Assembly (NCBI GenBank): GCA_029245345.1
Contig: JAQWPM010000012.1
Span: 1-64,000, forward strand
Reading direction: 5' to 3'
DNA from: Longimicrobiales bacterium
GTDB lineage: Bacteria; Gemmatimonadota; Gemmatimonadetes; Longimicrobiales; Gaopeijiaceae
Length of the DNA stretch: 64,000 nt
Part shown: piece after piece, positions 44,418 to 52,937 of the stretch
Layout of the letters: each line of letters begins with the position of its first letter
Numbering within the stretch: position 1 is the stretch's first letter
Notes under the pieces: model-generated
What the model was told of the DNA's origin: nothing
Databases searched by the model: none
What the model saw: the letters and a program-made list of their open reading frames with translations, nothing else
Program-made: the position numbers and the translations under genes

Positions 44418-44975
44418 CTACTGCCCGAGGAGGCGGAGGACGAGCGCGTGATTCACGGGCGAATCCCAATGGGTTCCACCCGCGACCTTCTTGTAGATGA
44501 TGCCGTCTTTTCCGATCAAAAAGGTCTCTGGCACGCCCGTTGTCTGATAGACCCGCTGAACGTCACCAGCCGGGTTATGGAGAATGCGAAAGGTGAGACC
44601 CAAGTCCTGAGCGAAAGCGTCGAGGTCGCCACCCGGTCGGCCGAACGAATCGGCTTGCCCGAATGGGGCATCGATGCTGATGGCGAGTATCTCGAAGTCT
44701 TCGTTGTCGAGTTCTTCGTAGAGACGTTGCATCGAGGGCATTTCTTCGAGGCACGGACCACACCAAGTGGCCCAAATGTTCACCAGGACGACTTTGTCCG
44801 CGTAGTCCGAAATGGCGACATCCGTACCGTCCATCGCCCGCGCCACGAACTCGGGTGCGACCTCGCCCGTGATTACGGGTTGATAGCTCTCACGTCCGGC
44901 CCACGCCACGATGACAACCGTGACGGCTCCGAGGATGGTCCATAGATAGGGAGAGCGAGCAAAACTGCGCTTCAT
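44418..44975 (-). CDS. TlpA/ResA-type membrane-anchored thioredoxin
   Basis: An N-terminal anchor (YLWTILGAVTVVIVAWAG) precedes a TlpA-like thioredoxin domain. It contains DYADKVVLVNIWATWCGPCLEEMPSMQRLY (active site CGPC near residue 72) and the cis-Pro region TTGVPETFLIGKDGII. Such proteins act in the periplasm as reductants in cytochrome c maturation or disulfide reduction. 185 residues. Cytochrome genes are not adjacent, but a CxxCH lipoprotein occurs at 3132-4439. Confidence 0.92.
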   Translation of the reverse strand: MKRSFARSPYLWTILGAVTVVIVAWAGRESYQPVITGEVAPEFVARAMDGTDVAISDYADKVVLVNIWATWCGPCLEEMPSMQRLYEELDNEDFEILAISIDAPFGQADSFGRPGGDLDAFAQDLGLTFRILHNPAGDVQRVYQTTGVPETFLIGKDGIIYKKVAGGTHWDSPVNHALVLRLLGQ

Positions 44976-45051
44976 GTCGAGGCTCGAAAAGCGTTGCGAG
45001 ACAACGGATCGGGACGTCTACTGACGTCACGATTGCTACGACGCCGTGCGG

Positions 45052-45897
45052 TCATTGTTCCCTCTGTCTCGCCCGGCGTCCCACCGACAATCGGACCTCA
45101 GCCCCACGCTCCAGCTCAGTGTCCACGGCAGGCTCCTGCTCTACCACGATGCCCTGGTCACGCCCGAAGCGGAAGACCTCGGCTGTCTCGGCCACAACGA
45201 GGCCGAGTGAGTCCAAAATCTGCACCGCCTCATGTTCTTCTAGGCCTAGCACGAGAGGCATGAGAACGAGGGGCGGTCCCGTACTCACGACCATACGAAC
45301 ATCAGATGGAAGCGCTAGGATCGAATCGGCGGGGGGGATCGTTTCAATAATCCGGCCTCGAGGCACTTCGGCCTGAGCGGTATCGAGCAAAACCCTGAAG
45401 CCGCTGCTTTCCAGGACAATGCGCGCACCGGCCTCGTCGAGCTGTGTCACGTCAGGGATCGAACGGAGCTGAGGGCCCAAAGAAATCGTGACCCGAATTT
45501 CAGTCTCCGGGCGTGCGATCTGCCCAGCCAGGGGAGCCTGGCCCACGATCAACGCTGCAGGGACCGACGGATGGAGCAACGAGTCGATGACTCCAAGTTG
45601 CAGACCCGCATCAGCAAACCGCTCTCGCGCACTCGCTAGGCCCATGCCGCGGACGTCGGGAACCTCGAAGAGGTCGCCCAACGGTTCAGGCGCAGGGAAG
45701 ACCCATTGTGTCGCAGCGATGTACCCGCCGCCCCAACCGAAAAGCGCGAGAGCCGCGACAAGGAGCCACGGCATGGACCGCTTGGTGCTTGGGTCCTTCT
45801 TCTTCGCCAGCTGCTTCTTGGGCGCCGCCGCCTTTTTCGGCGACTTCCCCTTGCTCTTTCCACCACGTCGACGCGCAAGCGACCCGCCGAGTCTCAT
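45052..45897 (-). CDS. Membrane protein with three PASTA domains, no kinase domain
   Basis: A Lys/Arg-rich cytosolic arm (SKGKSPKKAAAPKKQLAKKK) precedes one membrane helix (PWLLVAALALFGWGGGYIAA). Three PASTA units follow: VPDVRGMGLASARERFADAG, IPDVTQLDEAGARIVLESSG and MPLVLGLEEHEAVQILDSLG. PASTA domains bind muropeptides or the stem peptide of peptidoglycan and usually form the outer part of PknB/PrkC kinases. Here the cytosolic kinase is replaced by a basic tail. The gene overlaps the stop of rsmB by four bases, reminiscent of the rsmB-prpC-prkC order of Firmicutes. Confidence 0.88.
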   Translation of the reverse strand: MRLGGSLARRRGGKSKGKSPKKAAAPKKQLAKKKDPSTKRSMPWLLVAALALFGWGGGYIAATQWVFPAPEPLGDLFEVPDVRGMGLASARERFADAGLQLGVIDSLLHPSVPAALIVGQAPLAGQIARPETEIRVTISLGPQLRSIPDVTQLDEAGARIVLESSGFRVLLDTAQAEVPRGRIIETIPPADSILALPSDVRMVVSTGPPLVLMPLVLGLEEHEAVQILDSLGLVVAETAEVFRFGRDQGIVVEQEPAVDTELERGAEVRLSVGRRARQREQ

Positions 45898-47207
45898 TCG
45901 GATCTCCTCAGACGCGCTGCGAACGATCCATCGAAGCCGGCCTCATGCGGGAGTACCGACAGGTAACCGTGCTCGTCGATGAAGTTGGACGAGACCGATC
46001 CAGAGTTTTCGATCGTGAAGTCGGGGTGCGCGTTCAGGAACGCTTCGATTCGCTCCCCGTTCTCTTCAGGCTCCAACGTGCACGTCGAGTACACCAACAA
46101 TCCGCCCCTCCCCACAGTCGTGGCGCCTGCCTCGAGCATTCGGTCTTGAACGGCCGTGAGCTCCGTCACCGACTCCGGGCGTAAACGCCACCGTGCATCT
46201 GGATGTCGTGCCAAGGTGCCCGTACCTGTACACGGAACGTCGAGAAGAACGACGTCAGCGTCCACCAAGGGCGGGTGAGCAGCATCCGCAACCACACAGC
46301 TGACTCGGCGGCCTGTTCGATCTGCGTTCTCTCGCACCATACGTATGCGTGACTCCGAGCGATCTGCGGCGACGGTATAGGAAGCCCCGACAGAGGCAGC
46401 GAGCGCCTTTCCGCCTGGGGCAGCACAAAGGTCTGCAACCTTCGTGCCCGGATCGATATCCATGTACCGAACAACCAGTTGAGCCGCAGGGTCCTGAACG
46501 ATGGAGCCCGGCAGGACAGACAGGGCCTCAGAGGGCGGAGTACTCCATGCGAGCCGGACGGCGCTAGGAACGTCCTGAACCGATCGTGCCGTGATACCTG
46601 CCTGGGCCAGGAGCTCGACCGCAGCGTCCTGGGATTGGTCTAGAGAATTCAAGAAGGTCGTCGGCCGGCCGTTGTTAGTATCCACGAGCGAGCGGACCTC
46701 TTCCGGACTCCAGCGTGCCAACCATCGATCGATGAGCCACCGCGGGTGGGAGCCCCACGTCGAGAGATAGTCGGCAGGGTCGGTCGTCCAATCAGGGAAC
46801 TGGTCGTCCCCATCGCCATCCTCCGACACACGCCTCAGGACGGCGTTGACCAACCCCGCGGCGCCCTTCCCCTTCAGCTCTCGGGCTCGGTCCACCGACC
46901 CGGACACGGCCGCATAATCAGGGACAGAACCCATGTAGAGGATCTGGTATGCGCCGAGGCGCAGCACCTCGAGCACGTCCTGCTGCAGGGATGCCAGTCC
47001 CTTGTGTATATGCTTGGCCAGTAGGTGGTCGAGTCGTCCCCGCATACGCGTCGTACCGTACGCCAAGTCATGTGCGAATGCCCGCTCGCGCGGATCGAGG
47101 CCCACCAGCGCAGCCCCTAAGGCGATATCGAGCCGGCGTCCGCGTTCGACTTGAACGCGGATGACGTAGGCGGCATCTCGCCCTGTCGTGATGTCCCCGC
47201 TCGTCAC
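45894..47207 (-). CDS. rsmB: 16S rRNA (cytosine967-C5)-methyltransferase RsmB
   Basis: The N-terminal NusB-like domain (residues 8-145; DAAYVIRVQVERGRRLDIAL, LAYGTTRMRGRLDHLL) precedes the SAM-dependent Rossmann domain. That domain has DLCAAPGGKALAASV (motif I), VLLDVPCTGTGTLARHPDAR (motif IV with catalytic PC) and LLVYSTCTLEPEENGERI (motif VI with TC). 437 residues, GTG start at 47207. rsmB is normally next to fmt; here thiE-thiS-thiG lie between them. Confidence 0.95.
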   Translation of the reverse strand: MTSGDITTGRDAAYVIRVQVERGRRLDIALGAALVGLDPRERAFAHDLAYGTTRMRGRLDHLLAKHIHKGLASLQQDVLEVLRLGAYQILYMGSVPDYAAVSGSVDRARELKGKGAAGLVNAVLRRVSEDGDGDDQFPDWTTDPADYLSTWGSHPRWLIDRWLARWSPEEVRSLVDTNNGRPTTFLNSLDQSQDAAVELLAQAGITARSVQDVPSAVRLAWSTPPSEALSVLPGSIVQDPAAQLVVRYMDIDPGTKVADLCAAPGGKALAASVGASYTVAADRSESRIRMVRENADRTGRRVSCVVADAAHPPLVDADVVLLDVPCTGTGTLARHPDARWRLRPESVTELTAVQDRMLEAGATTVGRGGLLVYSTCTLEPEENGERIEAFLNAHPDFTIENSGSVSSNFIDEHGYLSVLPHEAGFDGSFAARLRRSE

Positions 47208-47241
47208 GAACGGAAGGACTCTGAGGAGGGTCGTAGCACGA

Positions 47242-48054
47242 CTAGTCGAGCATCCCGGTGGTCGGGGAAGAGGGCACAGCGATCTCGCGTGACGGCATGC
47301 GGCCGGCCAGAAACGCCAAACGGCCCGCGAGAACCGCGTGTTTCATCGCGTGTGACATCCGAACCGGATCATCCGCTGCCGCCAACGCCGTGTTCATGAG
47401 GATACCATCCACGCCCTGCTCCATGGTGACGCACGCGTCGGAAGCCGTGCCGACACCCGCATCCACGATCACGGGCACCTCGAGACGTCGTTTGATCTCA
47501 CGGATGAAGTACGGGTTCACTACACCGAGTCCGCTTCCGATCGGGCTTGCCAGAGGCATCACTGCAGCGCATCCCGCGTCTTCGAGACGAAGCGCCGTGA
47601 TAAGATCGTCGTTGGTGTAGGCCATGACCTTGAACCCTTCGTCGGCGAGGGTCTTCGCCGCCTCGAGCGTGGCATGCACGTCGGGAAGCAGCGTCGCCTC
47701 ATCCCCGATCACCTCGAGCTTCACGAATTCGTTGAAACCCGCGGCTCGGGCGAGACGCGCATATCGGATCGCGTCCTCGGCAGTGTAGCAGCCCGCGGTG
47801 TTCGCCAGCAAGAAGAACTCATCGGGACTCAGATGATGGAGGATGGCTTTCTCTTTCGTGCGGTCGAGATCCACGCGCCGCACCGCGACGGTGACCATCT
47901 CGGCCCCACTGGCTCGGATCGCATCGAGCATGATCTCGTTGGTCGTGTACTTCCCCGTCCCGACAATGAGTCGCGATTGGAAGTCCACACCGCCGATCTG
48001 GAACGAGCCGTCTAACGCTCTCGCCGTTTGGTACGTGTCTTTGGGATCAGTCAT
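47242..48054 (-). CDS. thiG: Thiazole synthase ThiG
   Basis: ThiG builds the thiazole phosphate moiety of thiamine from 1-deoxyxylulose-5-phosphate, dehydroglycine and ThiS-thiocarboxylate. SRLIVGTGKYTTNEIMLDAI is at residues 27-46, with the Schiff-base region VTVAVRRVDLDR. LANTAGCYTAEDAIRYARLA, KLEVIGDEATLLPD and GIMPLASPIGSGLG-like VMPLASPIGSGLGVVNP follow. VIVDAGVGTASDACVTMEQG completes the barrel. The ATG at 48054 gives the normal 270 residues; the open frame to 48099 simply reads into an inverted-repeat element. Only AAAAAAAG precedes the ATG, so the ribosome-binding site is poor, perhaps because the element was inserted there. Confidence 0.95.
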   Translation of the reverse strand: MTDPKDTYQTARALDGSFQIGGVDFQSRLIVGTGKYTTNEIMLDAIRASGAEMVTVAVRRVDLDRTKEKAILHHLSPDEFFLLANTAGCYTAEDAIRYARLARAAGFNEFVKLEVIGDEATLLPDVHATLEAAKTLADEGFKVMAYTNDDLITALRLEDAGCAAVMPLASPIGSGLGVVNPYFIREIKRRLEVPVIVDAGVGTASDACVTMEQGVDGILMNTALAAADDPVRMSHAMKHAVLAGRLAFLAGRMPSREIAVPSSPTTGMLD

Positions 48055-48062
48055 CTTTTTTT

Positions 48063-48333
48063 GAAGGCTGTTGAAGAAGTACAGCGGGTCTCGTTCCACG
48101 CGCCGAGGGTGTCAAGTTCGAGGCGGTGCGACGACGCGATGCTTCGCATCGGGGAGAAGCACCAACGACCAATGTGACCCCTCGCCGCTGTAACCCGAAG
48201 GGCGCACGGGGGTTGCGGGCTCATGCGTCGTCTCTCCTCCTCACCGTAGCTATGGCTACGCTTCGTCCTCGTTCCTACCATGATCTCCGCAAGACCCCTG
48301 CGCGAGACCCGCTGCACTTCTTCAACAGCCTTC
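48063..48333. repeat. 271-bp MITE-like or structured RNA element with 31-bp terminal inverted repeats between thiS and thiG
   Basis: The left end (48063-48093, GAAGGCTGTTGAAGAAGTAC...) and the right end (48303-48333) are complementary at 30 of 31 positions. The inside (about 209 bp) has no ORF but carries two further hairpins: GATGC-TTC-GCATC (near 48139-48151) and CGTAGC-TATG-GCTACG (48245-48260). The element ends 4 bp after the thiS stop and 8 bp before the thiG ATG. I see no clear target-site duplication. It is either a small non-autonomous mobile element or an RNA structure controlling thiG; it does not contain the TPP-riboswitch core. Confidence 0.8.
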
Positions 48334-48337
48334 ACAC

Positions 48338-48550
48338 TCAGCCACCGCCCACGAAGTGGACGAGTTCGATCACATCACCTTCCTGGATGCCGAATTCACC
48401 GTACCGATCACGCTCAAGGATCTTCTTGTTCAACTCCACAACGATCATTCCGGGGTGGAGCTCGAGCGACTCGAGAAGGGTGTGAACCGTGTGCCCTCCA
48501 TCGATGCCGCGTTCCTTGCCGTTCAACCGCACCTGGATCTTGTCACTCAC
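48338..48550 (-). CDS. thiS: Sulfur-carrier protein ThiS
   Basis: This ubiquitin-fold carrier of 70 residues ends in the required GG (ELVHFVGGG). VRLNGKERGIDGGHTVHTLL and HPGMIVVELNKKILERDRYG match the family. Its C-terminal thiocarboxylate donates sulfur to ThiG. The start overlaps the stop of the upstream thiE-like gene (ATGA). No thiF or other sulfur-loading gene lies in the window. Confidence 0.93.
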   Translation of the reverse strand: MSDKIQVRLNGKERGIDGGHTVHTLLESLELHPGMIVVELNKKILERDRYGEFGIQEGDVIELVHFVGGG

Positions 48551-49197
48551 AGCAAGACACCTCCTGTCGGCGCGAACCGAAGGGCGTCGAGTAACCGCCC
48601 CACTGCTCCCGCTGGATCCTCGTTAGCCCAGACGCTCCGTACAACCGCGACTCCGTGGCCCCCGGCATCAATGATCTCTTCGACCTGTTCAGGTCCCACA
48701 CCACCGATCCCGATGACCGGCTGGCCATTGGCCTCTCCTGCAGATCGAGAAACCAACTCGACTCCCACAGCTTCGGTGTCAGGGTGACTCGGTGTACGAA
48801 AGAGCGCACCCACGAACACGAAATCTGCGCCCTCGGCCACAGCTCCACCCACCTCGGCTGAACTGTGGCAGGACGACCCGATCATCGCGTCGGCCCCTAG
48901 CAGCTCACGAGCCTGGCGAACGCCGAGACAGCGCCGCCCCAGATGGACCCCGTGCGCCCCCGTTGCCATAGCGATATCCACACGGTCGTTGATCAACAGG
49001 CGGGCGCCGACCTCGTCGGCCACCGCCACAAGATGTGAGGCCACATCGAACACCACTCGCCCGTCGCTTCGCGGTCCACGCACATGAAGAGCGATCTCAG
49101 CTCCACCTGCCGTAATGACCTCACGGGCCAAGCGGAGAAAATCACCTCGGGCCAGAATCTCGTCGTCCGTCACGACGTGTAGGCGCGGCACCCTCAC
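48547..49197 (-). CDS. ThiE/TenI-family thiamine phosphate synthase-like protein
   Basis: This TIM-barrel protein joins the thiamine genes. RLHVVTDDEILARGDFLRLA opens it; INDRVDIAMATGAHGVHLGR, GSSCHSSAEVGGAVAEGADF, FVGALFRTPSHPD and IGIGGVGPEQVEEIIDAGGH are family motifs. The N-terminal site that in ThiE reads like QLREK is here IALHVRGP, lacking the usual Lys, so it may be a divergent ThiE or a TenI-type thiazole tautomerase. I start it at the GTG at 49197, which overlaps the fmt stop (GTGA) and gives 216 residues; the open frame to 49239 is not family-like. Confidence 0.85.
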   Translation of the reverse strand: MRVPRLHVVTDDEILARGDFLRLAREVITAGGAEIALHVRGPRSDGRVVFDVASHLVAVADEVGARLLINDRVDIAMATGAHGVHLGRRCLGVRQARELLGADAMIGSSCHSSAEVGGAVAEGADFVFVGALFRTPSHPDTEAVGVELVSRSAGEANGQPVIGIGGVGPEQVEEIIDAGGHGVAVVRSVWANEDPAGAVGRLLDALRFAPTGGVLL

Positions 49198-50186
49198 TCG
49201 AAGCACTGCCCGGGCGTCACAGTGCGTCCGATCACCCAATCCCGAACGCTCATGCGACGCCTGCCCGGCGGCTGCACTTCAGTAACCAGCACGCCCCCGT
49301 CCAGCGTCTCGATCACGACGCCGTTCTCGGCATCAGCGACGACAACCTCGCCCGGCACGGGCGGGTCCTTCGCCGGAGGTGGTCCCCCATTGCCCCCAGG
49401 TCCCGGTTCGCCTGGAGGATCAATGACATGATTCGGTACAACCTTGGACCTGAAGAGCTTGATCGGCAAACCGGCCAACTCGGACCACGCACCCGGCACG
49501 GAGTCCATTCCACGAATGTGCTGCGAGACCTCCACAGCGGTCCGCCGCCAATCGATACGCGCCACCTGACGACTCACCTTGGGGGCGAACGTGGCCAAGT
49601 CGTCATCTTGCGGCTCACCCTTGATGTCCGCGGCCGTCATCAGAGTCAAAGCCTCGATGAGAGCGGCAGCGCCCAACTCGGACAAACGTACTGTCAGCTC
49701 CGAGGCGTTCTCGTCTTCGAAGATCGGTTCTTCGACCGTGTGCAGGATCGGGCCGGCATCCATGGCCTCGACCATACGCATGACGGTCACTCCGGTTTTG
49801 GAGTGGCCACGCGCGATCGCCCAGTTGATCGGCGCCGCGCCGCGGAGCTCTGGCAGGAGCGACGCGTGGACGTTGATCGATCCAAGGGCGGGGACATCGA
49901 GCACCTCTCGCTTCAGAATGTGCCCATAGGCCACTACAACCGAGATATCGGGCTGGAGCGCTGCAATTTCGGCGAGAAAGTCGTCCCCACGCGGACGATC
50001 CGGCGTGAGGACCGTAACGCCCTGCTCGATCGCGACCTGCTTGATCGCGGAAGGCTTCAGTCGGCGGCCACGCCCCGCTGGCCTGTCAGGCTGAGTGACA
50101 ACACCGACGATCTCGTGGCCTTCTTCGTCCAAGGCGCGCAGTGAAGGGACGGCGAAGTCGGGCGTCCCCCAGAAGAGGACTCTCAC
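49194..50186 (-). CDS. fmt: Methionyl-tRNA formyltransferase
   Basis: Fmt formylates initiator Met-tRNA. From the GTG at 50186 it begins MRVLFWGTPDFAVPSLRAL, matching the family start, and AGGCGGAAGA just upstream is a good Shine-Dalgarno site. PDISVVVAYGHILKREVLDV and NVHASLLPELRGAAPINWAI carry the catalytic Asn/His residues. A Gly/Pro-rich insert (GEPGPGGNGGPPPAKDPPVP) interrupts the C-terminal beta-barrel domain. The start overlaps the def stop (GTGA). Confidence 0.95.
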   Translation of the reverse strand: MRVLFWGTPDFAVPSLRALDEEGHEIVGVVTQPDRPAGRGRRLKPSAIKQVAIEQGVTVLTPDRPRGDDFLAEIAALQPDISVVVAYGHILKREVLDVPALGSINVHASLLPELRGAAPINWAIARGHSKTGVTVMRMVEAMDAGPILHTVEEPIFEDENASELTVRLSELGAAALIEALTLMTAADIKGEPQDDDLATFAPKVSRQVARIDWRRTAVEVSQHIRGMDSVPGAWSELAGLPIKLFRSKVVPNHVIDPPGEPGPGGNGGPPPAKDPPVPGEVVVADAENGVVIETLDGGVLVTEVQPPGRRRMSVRDWVIGRTVTPGQCFE

Positions 50187-50692
50187 TCTTCCGCCTGGAG
50201 CTTCTTCCACTTCTTCATGAGCATGCGTCGCTTCAGAGCACTGACACGATCAATGAAGAGAACACCGTCTAGGTGATCGATCTCATGCTGGAGGGCACGC
50301 GCGAAGAGTTCTTCTGCCTCTACTGTCATGGGCTCCCCTTCGGGTGTGAAGCCCTTGATGATGACGGAGTAGGGTCGGCGTACAAGCTCTTCCATCCCAG
50401 GAATGCTCAAGCAGCCTTCCGTTGACTTCTCCGTATCATCGCTGGACCAAACGACTCTAGGATTCACCATGGCGAGCCTCGCATCCGGCTCATCTTCGAG
50501 CCGCAGGTCGATCACGATCAGGCGTTTTGAAATTCCGATCTGGGGAGCCGCGAGACCAATGCCTTCCGCGTGGTACATCGTCTCGAACATGTCGCGGACG
50601 AGTGACCCGAGGCCCTTGTCGAAGTCCTCGATTTCTTCTGCCTCTGCACGGAGGACCGGATCACCAAGGAGAACGATTTCGCGCAACGCCAT
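50183..50692 (-). CDS. def: Peptide deformylase
   Basis: This iron/zinc deformylase acts on nascent proteins. All three motifs are intact: EGIGLAAPQIGIS (motif 1), EGCLSIPGMEE (motif 2 with ligand Cys) and LQHEIDHLDGVLFIDR (motif 3, HExxH). 169 residues. It is coupled to fmt, the common def-fmt arrangement, and starts 2 bp after the yajC stop. Confidence 0.96.
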   Translation of the reverse strand: MALREIVLLGDPVLRAEAEEIEDFDKGLGSLVRDMFETMYHAEGIGLAAPQIGISKRLIVIDLRLEDEPDARLAMVNPRVVWSSDDTEKSTEGCLSIPGMEELVRRPYSVIIKGFTPEGEPMTVEAEELFARALQHEIDHLDGVLFIDRVSALKRRMLMKKWKKLQAEE

Positions 50693-50694
50693 TC

Positions 50695-51033
50695 CTACTC
50701 GTCCTTCGCGTCCTTCGTGCCAGCCCTCGGGTCGATCACGGCGGCGATCCGCCCCCGATCGACCGTCAGCCGGGTGTTATCACCCGTCTTCACGGTAAGA
50801 CGAGACTCTTCGACGTGGACGACCTTCCCGATGATCCCACCGTTCGTGATGATCTCATCACCATTGGAGAGGTTCTTCAACATGTCATCGTGGCGCTTGC
50901 GTTCCTTCGCCTGCGGCCGGATGAGCAAGAAGTAGAAAATCGCGAAAACCAGGCCCATTTGGACCATAAGAACCATGCCTCCGCTCGCGCCATCACGAGG
51001 AACGGCGAGCAGAGCATAAAGGGGCAGCGTCAA
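50695..51033 (-). CDS. yajC: Preprotein translocase subunit YajC
   Basis: YajC accompanies SecDF. A single helix MVQMGLVFAIFYFLLIRPQA is followed by KERKRHDDMLKNLSNGDEII and the beta-rich TNGGIIGKVVHVEESRLTVK. I place the start at the TTG at 51033 (MTLPLYALLAVPRDG), which has GGGAG seven bases upstream and gives 112 residues, the usual size. The open frame to 51198 runs into the end of tgt and is not natural. No secD or secF follows, although tgt-yajC-secDF is a common order. Confidence 0.9.
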   Translation of the reverse strand: MTLPLYALLAVPRDGASGGMVLMVQMGLVFAIFYFLLIRPQAKERKRHDDMLKNLSNGDEIITNGGIIGKVVHVEESRLTVKTGDNTRLTVDRGRIAAVIDPRAGTKDAKDE

Positions 51034-51058
51034 AGTCGATCTCCCAGCGTAGTTATAT

Positions 51059-52246
<1,188 letters not shown>

Positions 52247-52366
52247 TCAGCCCCCCTTCACCGTCTCAGTCTCCAAAGGATTGCTTTGCGGCACATACTA
52301 TCTTTTTGCGTCACCTGCTCTTCGGACTCGCGCCTGCAGCCCGCATGTCACGCACCACACCAGCAG

Positions 52367-52835
52367 ACGTGCTGCGCAAGAGATCGCTCATCGGCGGAGG
52401 GCAGATTCGCACGCAGGGTGGGCGACATGCTCGTGATCGTCCACGTGGGGACGGCCTGAGCCTTGGTCGTCGGAGCCGCGCTTTTCACGCGCAGCTTCAC
52501 GACACTGGTTGGCGTGCCTCTGGGGTTGGAAGCCGAAGACGTCTTCACGTTTGAGGTCCACTTGCCGCCGTCGCGCCATGAGGACGGAACGTCACGGGAT
52601 GCGTTCCACACGCTCTTCCAGGAACGGGTAGGATCACTGGCCAGCGCAGAGGCGATCGGGGCGACGCCCTGGCTGCCGGTGAAAGATCGCTATCACAGCT
52701 GGGGATCCGGAGGGTTCAGACGACCCAAGGAACAGGGACTTCTTTCCCACGGGTGTGAGGATCTTCGCGGGCGTCGGCCTGATTTCCGCTTGGCTCCCTG
52801 CCCGGCGGGCGACCGGAGTGGACACCGTGCAGAGG
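52367..52835 (+). pseudogene. Remnant of an ADOP permease with an in-frame stop and large internal deletion
   Basis: The frame encodes RRVGDMLVIVHVGTA, then a TGA at 52457-52459, then ALVVGAALFTRSFTTLVGVP, FEVHLPPSRHEDGTSRDAFH and EAIGATPWLPVKDRYHSWGS. This is the start of the second half of an ADOP permease. Near 52750 the frame changes and only the extreme C-terminus remains (FAGVGLISAWLPARRATGVD). Several hundred residues in between are missing. The 160 bp upstream, back to the tgt start region, hold nothing recognisable. Confidence 0.8.
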
Positions 52836-52880
52836 CCTACCACGAAGTACAATCCACCGAGCGGAAGGCTGCCTCGAACG

Positions 52881-52919
52881 AAAAGGGCCCAGCCACATGA
52901 AGTGGCCGGGCCCTTCCTT
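52881..52919 (-). terminator. Intrinsic terminator after the M28 peptidase
   Basis: AAGGGCCC-A-GCCAC and GTGGC-C-GGGCCCTT form a long stem with one A/C mismatch and an ATGAA loop. On the minus strand it is followed by TTTTCG. It lies 20 bp after the stop at 52938. Confidence 0.8.
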
Positions 52920-52937
52920 CGAATGCCTCTCGTCAGA

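Noticed and set aside
48063-48333. TPP riboswitch in the thiamine genes
   Set aside because: The conserved CTGAGA and ACCTGATCTGG-type core is absent on both strands and the location is between genes, not at the operon start.
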